Assembly: GCA_030248135.1 (NCBI GenBank) | Contig: JASANC010005241.1 | Coordinates: 1-64,000 of the forward strand | DNA: 64,000 nucleotides | Source of the DNA: Theristus sp. LFF4_11 | Taxonomy: Eukaryota; Nematoda; Chromadorea; Monhysterida; Xyalidae | Reading direction: 5' to 3' | Shown: piece after piece, positions 1-12,552 of the stretch | How positions within the stretch are numbered: position 1 is the first letter of the stretch | How the letters are laid out: each line of letters begins with the position of its first letter | Program-made: the position numbers and the translations under genes | Notes under the pieces: generated by a model | Told to the model about the DNA's origin: nothing | Databases searched by the model: none | The model's input: only the letters and a program-made list of their open reading frames with translations

Positions 1-1566
1 TTAGCTGATACATGCGATAAAAATAGCCCAACAATCGGTGGGTGTAGACTGCTTGCCTGAAAATGCCTTTGCCTAGCCGCTGCCTAAATTGATCATAATG
101 TTTCTTTCCAGTTATGATAAAAAATAATTTTCCTGTAGTTTCTTGATACAGTCGTTTTGCTAGAAGCTGTCTGCAGGCCTGTTTGACTGTTGCAACACTT
201 TTTGGTAAATTGCAACACTTATAGGTAGACAGCCGTTCGGACAGCTTCTTGCAAAGAGACCATAGCGTGTTCATGCTGCATTACATGATATAGATATTGC
301 CACGGAAACCTGCTGATAGATGCTCTTTGCAAGAAATACCAAATTCGAATGGCTATTCACACAGCTTTTCCTGAATACGTTTCCTGAATACTCCCACGTT
401 TTATGTCGGTCATTTTTAGTGAAAAAAGCCTTCATTCATACTGTCTTATTGGCATTCGTAAAGCAACATTTATTGACTCCGTCCTGTGACCCGTAGCTAT
501 GTTTTAACACAGCTACGCGTCACTAAATACCACGTCATGAGAGCCGCTCTGGATATCTCAGAAAACGAAAATAATCAGGAGTGATTTAGTTTTTGCTGGT
601 ACTGCAAATGATATTGGAGTGTTTCTGGTTGTAAAATGGATTGATTTGCTACGTTCCAAAAGGATTTGTTTGTTATATGAATTCATTCCTTTGCAAAGAT
701 TGTGTTGAAAATGCTAATTTTCATTGAGTTTGTATATTGAAGAGGGCAATGAGAAACGGAAATTATCATTTATTGTCAAATATTCAGTTTATGATAAGCG
801 ATTTTATTGTTTTATAGGCAAGATGGTGTTCATATGGATTTGTTTTTTCTGTTGACTGATTTTTATTACCAATTTCAAGCGATTTTCCATTGAATAAAAA
901 TACTCTAAACAACTATTGAGTGTGGGATCATCTGAATGCGTAGTTTCTGTTTGTTTTACTGGCTGGACCAAGCCGCCAATGGCGTTGATCTCGTCGCGTG
1001 TATCGTTGTAATCTGCAAAGTGTGGAAACAAAAAAACAACATCGCTGTGTTGCGAACATTGTATGCACTGATCGTACCGGTTGGTTGATGATGTAGCCAA
1101 TCAGCGTGTTGGTTGATACATTCGACACTTTGATCATCATTCACTGTTAGACACCTGCGTGCGGTGCGATGCTACGTCAACGGGGTGCAGAACGGTGCAG
1201 TTCGGCCCGAATCGTTTCTGTTGAAATGATCCATGATCTTCTCTGATTCAGACGTCGACGTCGACAAAGCTTTGTTGCCATGTAAATTCTGCAAGCACTG
1301 CTGGTCTGCGATTTGTGCGAGCATGCAGCGTGTTACATCAGGAGCAGCCGTGCGCGGTGCCCACCAGTGTCACACAGGACAGCCATGGCGTGCGCATCGC
1401 ACGATGCTTTGGAAGCCTCAGACCGAAATGGAAGAAAACGAATAAAAAGTCGACTCCATAATTATCAGATCGAATCCAAAAAAGGAAGATAAAGAGTTGA
1501 ATTCAAAAAAATTCTGTTGAATTCGAGAAAAAGTCTACGTCGTAAAAGCTAACTGAGTCAACAGTA
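1..1566. other. 5' flank without a confident gene
   Basis: No protein family is recognisable here. One minus-strand segment, 960-1012, looks like an isolated 53-nt exon: it is preceded on that strand by a long polypyrimidine tract ending in TTTGCAG, followed by a GTAAAA donor, and reads YNDTRDEINAIGGLVQP in frame. No partner exons could be joined to it, so it is not called as a gene. The last 100 bases before 1567 are A-rich and probably form the 5' leader of the mevalonate decarboxylase gene. Confidence 0.4.
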
Positions 1567-4500
1567 ATGAGCCAAGCAAGCGAGTCCAATGAAGTGCAAG
1601 TGCGCGTGCCGATCAACATGGCGCTAATAAAGTACTGGGGCAAACGGAATGTTGAGCAAATGCAACCGTTGAACGACAGTGTCAGTGTCACCATTGATGC
1701 GTTGCATGCAAGCACAGTGGTCAAGAGATGTACTGTTGCTGGTGACGACAAAGTCGTTGTTAATGGACTGGTCAGTTTTGGAGATTTTTTGAAAATTATT
1801 GTTTTAGCTTGGAAACTATTGGTTCAGAAACTTTTACTGAGGACAGAGAACTCGTTTTATCAGCAAGTTTGCCTTTCCTGTGGGCACAACCCTTCAAATC
1901 AGGTGCACTGATCACTGAAGGTCTCTGGCCAATCAGCGTGTTTCATTTTTCGTGCAAATCTAAAACTGTTGGTGTTTGCAGGAGCGTCCTTGCGACGGAG
2001 GCACTCGATTTGCGCGCGTGTTCAATGAACTGCGGCGAATGCTCAGGAAGCGGGCACATTGCAGCACCGCTGGTCACTCGGCACAACGCACACAAGCGGC
2101 AACATTCACGAACTGGCGCTTCGAGGTGCTGTCAGGCCAGTTCATGCGTGCCAACTCTTTATGCGTCACGTGACGTCTCATTCACGAAGCAGACACTACC
2201 AATACAGCACGGCACGTCAGCTGACGTCAAGCTTCAGACCACGTGCTCGTTCATATCGCCATCATTGAAACACCACGTGACGTGATGCGTGAATTGGTCT
2301 TTACTTTGTACACGAAATAATAGTAGTCAGTAATTTTTCACAGCAATCAGTTGGAAAATGTTTCAAACTCCTCTCGAAAATCTGATCATGCAATCGAGTG
2401 TTGTGCCGTGTAGCTGCACAGAAATCGCGCTGACGTAAAAACGATTGAAACTGAGGCTGCGAAAATTCGCCGGTTCTTCACCGTCAGGTTGTGTCGACCA
2501 CGAATTTCCCCACGGACGCTGGTTTAGCGTCGTCGGCCGCCGGTTTCGCTGCGATCGCCTACGCACTGGGCCAGTTGTTTCATTTGGACGAAACAACGAC
2601 CGCGCGATTGGCAAGATTAGGTGAGAAATGGGCAAGGCTGGCCTGAGAATGGTGTCTGTTGCTGGTTTGGTCTGCACATGAGGTAAGAAGAAGCGTAACC
2701 CAGAAAACCAGTTGGGCCTGCAGTGCAGCAGCACGTTCGTTGATGTGGGGTTTTAGGCGATGTTTTTAGCCAGGGCTAACCGAGAAAAGCGTACAGAACG
2801 CCGTCGAGTTTTTTCTGTTATTAAGTGCGTATACACCCCTCGGCGGGGCTCGATCCCTCGAAGGCACAGACAATTGTTTAACGCGCTACCACCAGGCCAC
2901 GAAGCTGCTCAATTGCTTACACGTCCGAATTTCTGACATTAAATTAGTGCAACAACCCAGAATGAACAACTCTGATGTTTGACACCATTGGTTCTTCTCT
3001 TCGGGTGGTCTGAATTATCTGAAGAGTTCAACTTGGCTGAAACGAAATTTTCCACTCGAATTCAAACTGATAGAACATTTCGAAATTTTGTTGTTTTTCT
3101 GTGGCCTTGCAGGCTCCGGCAGTGCGTGCCGCTCGGTGCTGCCGGGATTCGTACAGTGGCATGCTGCTACGGACGACGCTGGTGGCCGTGCGCACGTTCA
3201 GGTCGGCTGGTTTGCGGTGTCGTTTTGTGTTGAATCGTGAATGGCACCGGGAAGAGAGTGTTTGGCTGTGTGCAGCAAATGCTTGTTTATAGTTGTTGAA
3301 ACATTTCTGAAAAAGTGCAACTAAATTGCGTTTTTTGGTCGTCCCGCAATTTTACCGGACACTAACTTAGAATTTCCACAAAAATACCCTGCGGCCAATC
3401 AAAAACCAATTGCAACCAAGTGAAAGACGCGATGCTCACCAGTTCGCTGCAGTCATTTCAACCTGGTGACCACTGGCGGTCGCTACGCGCGATCATTGCG
3501 GTGACCAGTGAGCAGGCGAAAACCGTGGCCAGCACGGAGGCCATGCAGCGAAGTGTGCACACGAGCGAGCTGCTGACGTATCGCGTTGAGTCGGTGGTGC
3601 CACGACGAATCACAGCACTCAGGTTAGACCACCACGATGGCACACTTTGAAGTTGTGAGTGTGCCAGCTTGCACACTGTGGTCAGCCACGTCGCACTCAG
3701 TCACAGCTGATGTTTCAGGGGTGCATTATGATTTGAGCACTGATGTCAGTGCGGATTTGTAGCGTTCAAATGTTTTGGATGAGTCGCAAAACGGCATTTA
3801 AAAAAGGGGTTTTCTCGCGCAGATCTGCCATCGAAGCAAAGGACTTCAGTCGGTTTGCTGATTTGGTGATTCGCGACAGCAATCAGTTGCACGCGATTTG
3901 CATGGACACGGCACCGCCGGTGTTTGTGAGTTGGCACCGGTGCATTTTTTTGCTCAAAATCTGCTTGCCAATCAGTGTGTGCAAGTGGAAACAGTCGATT
4001 GCTGTGCACTCGCTTTTCCATGATGCACCCACTGCGGCACTGTTCATTGTCCGATATTCAAATGCTTTATTGGCCAGAGGCCAGAGGTGTTTGTTGTTGT
4101 TGGTTGCGCCAGCCAGACTGCACGTGTGACGAAATCGGGCACGACCAGCTGGGACAGCGTGCAGCCAACTGCGTTCTCTTTGTGTTGCAGTACTTGAGCA
4201 CTGCCAGTCAGCATTTGATACGACTCTGCGAAGCATTCAACGAGAAACAGTCGCTCAAGCCGGAAACGTCCGAACAAGACGACGCTGCGGTCACCGCCAG
4301 CAAACTGCCGACGAGGAAAGTCGCGTACACTTTCGATGCCGGACCGAACTGTTGCTTCTTTCTTGAGCGGCACGTTTTAGATGAATTTCTGCGAACGCTG
4401 CTGCATTTCTGTCCAGCTGCCGATTCGCAGCAACCGATCAGAGGACAAGAACCGTTCGACTTCAAACTGGCACCACTGACACCCGAGGAATTACGGTGTA

Positions 4501-4589
4501 ACAATGGACCACTGGTGCCCATGCGAAATGCAGTCAAGTATTATGTTGTCAGCACAGTCGGTACTGGACCAGCCGTCATTGGGTCGTGA
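1567..4589 (+). CDS. MVD: Mevalonate diphosphate decarboxylase
   Basis: ATP-dependent decarboxylation of mevalonate 5-diphosphate to isopentenyl diphosphate, the last step of the mevalonate pathway in the cytosol. Seven exons join in frame: 1567-1770, 1982-2125, 2488-2620, 3113-3201, 3453-3622, 3823-3925, 4191-4589, giving about 413 residues (family about 400). Visible family motifs, in order: [10 protein letters not shown] near residue 20; [14 protein letters not shown] (GHMP-kinase glycine loop); GSGSACRS, with the Arg known to be catalytic, created across the exon 3/4 junction; [23 protein letters not shown]; and TFDAGPN, with the conserved Asp proposed as general base. The start at 1567 places the N-terminal IKYWGK at the usual distance. 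All splice phases agree. Intron 3 carries an antisense SINE. No truncation is seen and the reading frame is intact, so the gene is probably functional. Confidence 0.93.
2752..2905 (-). mobile_element. tRNA-derived SINE, copy 1 (in MVD intron 3)
   Basis: On the minus strand this starts with a tRNA-like head: an A box in the segment GGTGGTAGCGCG and a B box GGATCGAGCCC at tRNA-like spacing. It continues through a tRNA-unrelated body containing GGCGTTCTGTACGCTTTTCT and ends near CCTGGCTAAAAACAT. The same sequence recurs in the opposite orientation near 58175-58333. Relative to that copy, this one lacks about 17 bp lying between two CTCGA direct repeats, as expected for a slippage deletion. It is presumably transcribed by RNA polymerase III and mobilised in trans by a LINE. 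Boundaries are set only by the two-copy alignment. A real tRNA gene was excluded because no acceptor stem or clover-leaf closes. Confidence 0.75.
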
Positions 4590-6368
4590 TTTTGGACATT
4601 CTGTGTCACAATAGCGCTTTGGCCCAAAACTCCTGTTGTACGATGTTCACTGTGGATGGAAACGTATTTGAAATTTGTCCCGTCTTTTGTCCTGAGCTTT
4701 ATCAAGTTTTTGTTTTTCTTATCAAAATTTTCACCTGATCTTTAATAAATACCATGCAAAAATTACAAATCCCAATGTAGCCGACGTTTCCAACGTGCAA
4801 AATACGTTCCAAAGTGGAACATCAAAGTATACTTCTTTGGCAGTCGACTTCCAGAAAAATTGTTTGAAAACAAAACTGGTGGTAAATATCACCTTAATCA
4901 CCGTTTAATCCTTCGCCTCTATAAACCCGGCTATTCGAAAAGAACCTTTTGTAATAAGAGCCAGCACACAAATACAAAAGTAAACGTTACCAACATTTCA
5001 GCTGATGATTCACTGTTCGTACAATATGAGCTTAGTTGACTATTAACGGTGACATTCTCCCAGTTTAAGGATGTAGCGCTACGCTATAAATTATTGTTTT
5101 TTAGCGCAGGCTTCGTTGAGGAAGTTTGCAAGATAGGCGTCTGATTAAATTTGGTGCAACCATACAAGGTCAACAAGTGCAGTTTTTTTCTGAATCGGTT
5201 GACTGACGACATTTTTCATCAAGGTGTGACCAAAACAGTTGATGTTTCACATTAACACACTTAATATACGTGAGAAGGAATAACGCATGAAGAAAGTGAC
5301 GTACTCATAGTGATATGACGTCACGAGTTTTTCAATGCACCAGCGTCCAAGTGGCCCCGTCCTGGAGGTGATCGTGCAACAACGACGTGCAAGCGGCTGA
5401 CGCCAAATTAGTGCAACAGTAGTACTACTCCGCGATGATCGTTGATCAACCAGCGTTTCTCTTTCACTGGACTCGCGTGGTCTGCGTGCATTGCGTTTCT
5501 GGGGTTCGATCGTCAAGGAAACGATGGTATATCCGCTCGATCTGAGACTTGCCATCCAGCCGGCCTCAAGCTCTGACCGCCGGATCTACACCGTACTTTC
5601 GGGGAAACTCCATCGTTGGGGCCACGAAATTGCAATGGTCATCCTCTACGGCAACAGCAGCAACGTTCATATGACCGCACGGTAAATGAAAATGTCCGAA
5701 GTCCACTGAACATCACCGCTTCGGAAATTTTTATTTAAATTGTAATAAGTACAGTTCATGTTTCACTTTTCCCATAGAATGCCTTTTTGCTGACAGCGTT
5801 CGCGTAATCTGTGTCCTATATAACCATGCTATAAGGTGTTAGGTGACTATATAACCATATCTTTTTTTGAGCAAGCTTCGCTGACGGAAGTTTGCAAAGT
5901 TTTGTTGTGATTGGTGGAACTATATAACTTTTTATTTTTGTTTTATTTTTCTAACCTGAAAAATTTGCTTGCTGAGTAAAATGATCGAAAAATCAGAAAA
6001 TCTATAAGAATAGGATAGAAGTCCTCAAAGCCTAAAGCACTTGGTTGCAATGGTCGTGTCATCCTTTTTTGTGATAGTTTAGGTGAAACATGGGCATAGC
6101 CGTCCGTCACTTTGTTTGTGTGGCCCTGTTTCGCTTTTTTGACAAACGTTTCTCACCAAAGGGCTTTGTTTTTATTTTGTTTAAACATCAATGGTATTTT
6201 TTTTGCAAATTTGAAAAAAAACTAATATTGTCGTTAGCAATCTAGAAAACCAAAGCAAAAAAACAGTAATATCAGATGCGAACTGATAAAAGTTGCATTT
6301 TAAACAACGCAGGCTCATTATAAATGCGTGTATGTCGTTGGTGACGTTGAGTCCGGTTTTGTTTTATA
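4590..6368. other. Intergenic spacer, MVD to fucosidase
   Basis: It starts with the MVD 3' region: AATAAA follows the stop by about 155 bp, at 4744. The rest is AT-rich with no recognised coding exon. A GC-richer patch at 5330-5690 contains an open frame (5491-5685, plus) that matches no family I know and has no clear splice signals. Two diverged copies of a motif of the form CTTCGnTGAnGGAAGTTTGCAA occur near 5108 and 5875, which hints at an old dispersed repeat. Confidence 0.4.
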
Positions 6369-9300
6369 ATGAAAAACAGATTTAACAACATTTGTCAGTT
6401 AGCAGGGTGGAGGATGAAGGAAAATCACGCATCATCATTCTGCCTCCTTTTCATTGGTCTATTTTGCGTTAAATGTGATGAATTATCGTCACCACCGTTG
6501 GTAGAACAGAATGCGCTAAAATTTCAACCAAACTGGAGATCGTTAGATGGGCGAGTTCTGCCAGCGTGGTTCGATGAATCAAAATTCGGCATTTTCATGC
6601 ACTGGGGCGTTTATGCTGTTCCCGCAATGCGGGACGCGTGGTTCTGGTGGCACTGGCATCAAAAAGAAAAAGACATTTTAGGTTGGTGGTGAACGTTTTG
6701 TTCCTGTGGTTTTGTTGACAAACATTTTCAGGAAACAATTGAAAAAATCAGAGAGCTCGTAACGTTTGTACTGATAAGGTTGTTTGTTGGCTTTTTTATA
6801 TGCTCGTTGTTTTCGGGCAGCTGAAACAGTGAGTGCACCAAAAAATATGAATCTTATAAGCCAGAACGTCTTCCCCACATGCATTTTGCTACTGCCCTCG
6901 TTGGCCCAATCTGGTCAAAGCCACCGAAAGTTTGGGCAAATCGCCCATTACGATCCAAATTGGCCATCGCTTGACGGGCGCCCTCTGCCTCGCTGGTTTC
7001 ACGATGCAAAATTTGGCATTTTCATGCACTGGGGCGTTTATTCGGTTCCCGCAATGCATAGCGGGTTCTTTTGGTGGCTGTGGCATTTGAATGCAACCGA
7101 AATTCTTGGTAATATCTATAATGAGAAACAGGCATCAGTTCCAGTTGGCTAGCTGCAAAAAAAACATGGAATGATAGGACTTCAACTTGTTTCGAAAAGG
7201 CGCGCGTTCGCGTTCCGAAAAATTCTTTCCAGATTACATGGAGGCCAACTATCCGCCACGATTCACGTATGCTGATTTCGCGAGCGAATTCAAGGCTGAA
7301 TTGTTCAATGCGACGGAGTTTGCTAGTCTGATCAAGAATGCTGGAGCCAAGTAAAGTTTTGTGTGTGTTTACATCACGATTCAAAGCGGCGTGTGAGCTG
7401 GCAGAGATAAACCGGGGTCTCAACTGTCAATGGTAATTTGCACATTTGCAGGTATGTAGTCTTGACATCGAAGCATCACGATGGTTTCACGAATTTCCCA
7501 TCGCCGTACAGCTGGAACTGGAACAGCATGGACGTCGGTCCGAAACGAGACTTGCTCGGTTGGCACATTTTTTGTATCTAACAATAAGAATTATTCAAAT
7601 TTTGCATAAACTTTTGGAACAACGATTTTCAGTTATAAGTTTTTGTGCCATTTATGATCCAGGTCAGCTCCGAAACGCCACATTGGCACTCGGTGGTGTC
7701 CACTTTGGCCTCTACTATTCGTTGTTCGAGTTCATGAATCCGAAATACTGGCAGGACAAGGCGAACGCCTATAAAACGCGTCACTTTGTTGAGGTGCAGC
7801 GCAGATTTACACAGTTTTCTCAAAAATCTCATTCTTTTACCAGCTTAATTGCTGTGACACAGACTAAAATGTTGCCGGAACTGCGTGACGTCATCAGCCG
7901 TTACCGCCCAGACGTGCTGTGGAGTGACGGCGCCTGGGAAGCGTCCGACGCTTATTGGAAATCGACTGATTTTCTCGCGTGGCTGTACAACGACAGGTGC
8001 AGCCTGAATTTTCATGCTGTTTCAACTTTGATCAGGAAAACAAAGAAGTGAAATACGTACAAGGCTGCTCTTGTAGTCCCGTAAAGTCCAGTGTGGTGAC
8101 GAACGATCGTTGGGGTAGCAACACCGTCGGCAAACACGGCGGCTACTATTCGTACGATGACAAATTTGACCCAGGTTGGCAGAATTTTCTGTTTTTTAAC
8201 TTTGTTATTCAGGTTTTTTTAATGTTTTTGCAGGTCGTCTGATGCCACACAAATGGGAGATGTGCCTGACGGTCGACTCGCAGAGTTGGGGCTATCGACG
8301 AGCGATGCAAAGCAAGGACGTGCTCAGTGTTCACGAATTGCTGCGCAAAATGGCACGGGCGATCAGGTTTGCTGTTCGCGCTGTTTGTTTGTAACGAGCA
8401 TTTCTTTTGATAATTTCAAATAGCGGGCCGAAGTTGTTGGTTTTTGGTTTTGTTCTCACTTTATTCTATCGAAGTGTTTTGCTTTTATTCAAACGTGTGA
8501 TACCGAAATATAACGTCAGAAAACACCTGTTTTTTTGTCATGCACAGACATCTGAACATTTGGTTCACCTTTCCACGCATTTTTTCACGTTACTTTCGGA
8601 GTTTCCTGCTTTTTGCGAAAAAATGGATGGATGTATTTTTTCGCCTTAATTGATTAGCTAATGTAAACTTTTAAAAGTTTTGCTCAAAGTTTTGAAAGCA
8701 TGCCTCAGAGCACATGAGGTCATTTCGGTCTGACGCGTTCGAAAAGAAATCAGCTATATTCTGGAGTGTTTCTCAGTTGCGGCGGTAACTTCCTCCTGAA
8801 CGTTGGGCCGACACCGCAAGGCAGGATCGCACCAATCTTTGAAGAGCGCCTTCTGGCGCTTGGCGACTGGCTACGAGTGAATGGCGAGGCAGTGTACGGC
8901 ACACGCCCGTGGGTCTACCAGAATGACACCATTGACGGCAATGTTTGGTTCGTTTCGCACCGGACTGCATCCGAGCAACACTCTGGCGTTTACCATTGAA
9001 AACTGCCATGAATGGCGCTTTTAGTGGTGACTTTTTCTCAGTGCACCCATCTGTCTGCAAATGGGAGCGCAGTTCCTGCAAAGTTGTTCCCATTTGGTGC
9101 TTGTTGCAACCATCTGTCCACGCAGGCGGTCTCACCGCCATTTTTGCACCAGCACCTTCAGCTCGCTATGAAATTCTTCAGGTACACCAGTCGCCTCCAT
9201 GACCATGGTGGTCACCACACCAATTCCGAGCAGCTTTATTATCCGCAAACTCGATCGACGAAAGTGTACGCGATCGTTTTGAAATGGCCGCCAAACGGAT

Positions 9301-9678
9301 TGCTGAAACTCGGCGCCGTAACAGCGACCAGTAAAGTTAGTTTGACGACGGAACGGGCGGGGTTGGGGGGGGGGTTGGTGCAGTTGTCATCATATAAAAA
9401 ATGAACAACTTCAGAGCACCGCGTGGCTTCTCGGTGTCGGTGCAGTTCCAGTGAAGCCAATGAAGCTGGTGCACAGAAGAACACGAAAAGTGACAAAGAA
9501 ATTCGCGCAAGTCGACCTGCGCGCCGTCAACTGGCTCTCGCTGCCGTCACGTGACGCGTGGGTGGTGAAATTGGAACATTTAGCGCCGCACGCCAGAGAT
9601 CCATTTCTGCAATTGAGTTTATTGGAGGCAAACTCAACCGAAGAGCTGTATTCGTATGATCGTCGTGATACTGGCTGA
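6369..9678 (+). CDS. FUCA: Alpha-L-fucosidase (GH29) with two alternative first exons
   Basis: Secreted or lysosomal glycoside hydrolase that removes alpha-L-fucose from glycoproteins. First exons 1a 6369-6681 and 1b 6847-7108 each encode a hydrophobic leader plus the first catalytic block, and both end in phase 1. Shared exons: 7233-7350, 7452-7558, 7663-7793, 7863-7996, 8077-8174, 8234-8366, 8777-8951, 9234-9317, 9415-9678. The products would be about 518 or 501 residues (human FUCA1: 466). Motifs: [11 protein letters not shown] in both first exons, [21 protein letters not shown] with the nucleophile Asp, [21 protein letters not shown] and IVLKWP. Phases agree throughout. Donors 9 and 10 (GTTTCG, GTAACA) were chosen for frame continuity and are the least certain. 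Intron 8 holds a decayed MITE. Both leaders and all catalytic motifs are intact. Confidence 0.93.
6847..7108 (+). CDS. FUCA: Fucosidase alternative first exon 1b
   Basis: This exon repeats the content of exon 1a: a start codon, a hydrophobic leader (ILLLPSLA core) and the first GH29 block. Over the 51 residues from NW to the splice site the two exons share about 34 identities (67 percent), and the stretch encoding [11 protein letters not shown] is nearly identical in nucleotides, whereas the leaders and flanks are unrelated. Both exons end in phase 1 and can join exon 2 at 7233. I infer tandem exon duplication followed by use as alternative first exons with different signal peptides. An ATG in frame further upstream at 6784 would give a less convincing leader. 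Confidence 0.75.
8481..8757. mobile_element. Decayed CRE-bearing MITE, copy C (fucosidase intron 8)
   Basis: A diverged relative of the two MITE copies in the M13 peptidase gene. The left end TTTATTCAAACGTGTG and the right end GCACATGAGGTCATTTC...GCGTTCGAAAAGAAA align with the termini of those copies, but the TGACGTCA cores are mutated (AACGTCAG, GAGGTCAT) and the middle is only weakly similar. It is the oldest of the three copies visible here. Confidence 0.5.
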
Positions 9679-11557
9679 ACACGTTTCAAAATCGCGGCTC
9701 TGAAAATTATTGTGCGTGAAATTCTAGTGGATTGTTGCCGAAAAACGACCGTTTTTTAACGGTTTTCGCTTTGGCAACCCACCGATACACCGTGTACACG
9801 CTCCATTAATGCTCGCATGCAGATCGAAAACTGGTAACCCACAACGCGGCTTTTCCAAGAGCTTTATTGTAATTGCGAAAAATATAATGAAAAAAACGCG
9901 ACGGGAAATAAAAATAACGACTGGGATTATCATCAACGCGCGCACGTGCAGTGAGTATTACTAGGTGGATAGAATAATAAAATTGGCATTAGATTTTTAC
10001 TGCAAATCGAAAAAAACGCTTCGAATTTGTCTAAAGCCAGCCGGTGTTTTTTTTAACTCGAAATCTGTTCAAACAGGCGCAGTGCAGTTTTTGCGTGAGC
10101 CTGTGCACGACCATGACACTTTGGGGACCACTGTAGACCAACTGAGCCCATCTGTTCTATTCTCATAAAAACGGCTTTATGATTTACAAAGTTAACCACA
10201 TGCTCAGAAGATTGATAATTTTATCCGACGTTATTGCTGTGCTTGCCGCTTGATTATCAATGTTTTTAACAAGTCTCAGATCCAGAGAATGCTTGAGTGG
10301 TGAGTTTTCTAGCATATTTTCGAAACCAGCCACGTACACTATGTACTTGTGTGATTTCGTGGTCAGTTTCTTCTTGTTTTCGACCGACAAAAAAGTGCCG
10401 ATTTTGAACGTGTACTGTATGCCACGTGATCGGCCAACGTTTCTGTCAACTCTTACGTTTTGTTTGCAAAACATGTGATTATTATCATTTTGTTCAGCCA
10501 CTCTAGCAAGCGGTCATAATCAGTGTGCGGCAAAATTGAATTTTGGTCTTTTGTCATTTATTTTGTGCATAACAAAGTCGTGCTGAATCCTGGTTCAACT
10601 TCACTCTTTTTAATCCATTAAAAACGGGTTGACCGCCGTACCATTGAGTAACATGTGATCTTAAACAATATTACTTCGCCAAAATATAGTCTGTTATGAA
10701 ACATGTATGTACATTGTATTTTTCAAAGCCCGATGCATGCCTGCAAAGGATATTGGCAACGCCTTTACCTGCTTTTCCGCTGGCTAGGATTATACGACGG
10801 AAGAAAAAAGGAAATAATGTGCGATGAAAGCGACTAGCTTTCCATTTATAGACGACAGAAAATTCACTGGAGAACACATTTTCGTGTTTACCGATTGCTA
10901 ATTGTCTTTGCAGTATAGCGGGTCGCTAAGCTTTTAGCGCTGACGCTGAAAGTCTCGGGAAAAAAGTGTGAAATCGGAAACAATGTGTTAGTAATGACGC
11001 TGGGAAAAGCCTGTGTCTCACTCCTGAATCATTTATTCGTCATGACACATTTTCTAATTCGTACTTGTATACGTTGAGCAACTAAAAACTGATTTAAACG
11101 TGTGTGTACATGCACAATGTGTTTGATTTTGATTCCCAAATCTCAAAACTCCCTCTCATTCTCGTTGCGGGAACTTTATCTTATAGTCGTATTTTTGCCA
11201 CGAACTAATACCGGAATTTGCGGTTTCGCCAAAAGCAAATGACGCGAAAGCTTACGCCTAAGCTTTGTTCCAGAAGATGGTCTTCTGTTTGCATTCAGTG
11301 TAACCAGTAACATTTTGCAACGGTGGGAAACAAATGACCCGATGAGTGAAGTTTACCGAAGTGAAGGAACCGCTATGCAAAAGCTTTTGTTGATAGAATC
11401 TTAATCAGTTGCTAAGTTAAGTCACATGCGAAACCTGACAGTGGCAGATGCATCAAGTCGTGCTTCCACTCGCATGACACGCCATTTTAGTCATAATCAT
11501 GCTTGTTTACTCTGAATAATGTCTGTGTATATTCTCATTTCCTAATGCGCATCGCCA
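9679..11557. other. Spacer with no confident gene
   Basis: The first 250 bp are probably the fucosidase 3' UTR. Two minus-strand open stretches (10184-10501, 105 codons; 10671-10877, 68 codons) have fairly protein-like composition, but they match no known family and I could not join them by splicing. There is no clear repeat or RNA gene. Confidence 0.35.
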
Positions 11558-12552
11558 TTGGCATTACATGGAAGTTTTTTACTGCGACTTGTCACGCTCA
11601 GAAGTGATGAGAATTTTAGAAGTTTCGTACGACGGATATCTGAAGAACCTCTTGTTCACTTCAACGCGGTTCAACAGATCGGTCAAAACAACTTTTTTGG
11701 AAATTTCTCCACTCGCACAGCAACAGTCGGGAAGTCGACATTCAATTCGTTCTGCAATCTGCTATCGATTGACATCATGGGCTTCAATCCGTTTCAGTTC
11801 TTTTTTGGCATGACGAAGTCTGAAAGTTAGTGGCGTCGAAGAAGAAATAAGACTTTTTCAACTTTTTGCTCAACCTTTTTTGCTCTGTTTCTTGCTCATC
11901 GTAAACTTGAACGACGCATATGTCGTTAACGACATATGACAACAATTCCTTTAGTTCGAAACTTTTCTGATTCAACTCAATCATGGATAATGTTTCAACG
12001 TGCTCTGAAGTACATGCACAGTTGACATTAACCAAAGACCTGGCAGCATTTTGCAGTTGGCAGCGGATACAGCAGTTCTCGGAGTGGTCGCAGCGACGGT
12101 GCCAGACGCGCCAGCTCCGGCAACAACGGGGGCGAGGGCGCGCTGATGTTGCTGCTGCGCTATCGCGACGAACTGGCAGGTGCGTGCACAGGCGCTGTTG
12201 TGTGACGGACGCTGTGGAAGAAACGAACATTTCTTCCAACCTGGTTGATTGTCTCATGAATGGTGTACGTTGATGCACCTCTCAGCAGTAGTGAGCAACG
12301 TATAAATTGTATCTGAAGACACTGACTGAAACGATGCTCAGTTCACAGTAGGAACAGCATAATAGCCAGCATCGCCAGCCTACCACTGAGCACTGTGTGC
12401 TGTGCCCTTGGCCACTTGCAGGCCACGACAAACGTCCCCGTCCGCACGACCTCTACCGCGACCACAGCAACCACGCGGCTGCGATGCGCCACCGGTGGCT
12501 GATCCGCAAGCAGCACAGTCATGGGCTGTATCGACGCAACAGTGATCACTGA
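11558..12552 (+). CDS. Three 3' exons of an unrecognised gene
   Basis: Three segments join in frame: an open segment ending at the GTTAGT donor near 11825, then 12057-12179 (acceptor TTTTGCAG, donor GTGCGT), then 12422-12552 (acceptor CTTGCAG, ending in TGA). The joined C-terminal part is Ser/Gly/Arg-rich (SGYSSSRSGRSDGARRASSG), then passes through LMLLLRYRDELA to a His/Arg-rich tail ending LYRRNSDH. No domain is recognised. Both junctions are phase-consistent (1 to 2, 1 to 2), and exons 2 and 3 are GC-richer than their surroundings, which supports coding. The true 5' end is unknown; 11558 is only the start of the open frame. The gene converges on the M13 peptidase downstream. Confidence 0.4.

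Noticed and set aside
2835..2905. A tRNA gene on the minus strand in MVD intron 3
   Set aside because: A and B boxes are present, but no acceptor stem pairs, and a second copy continues into the same non-tRNA body, so it is a SINE.
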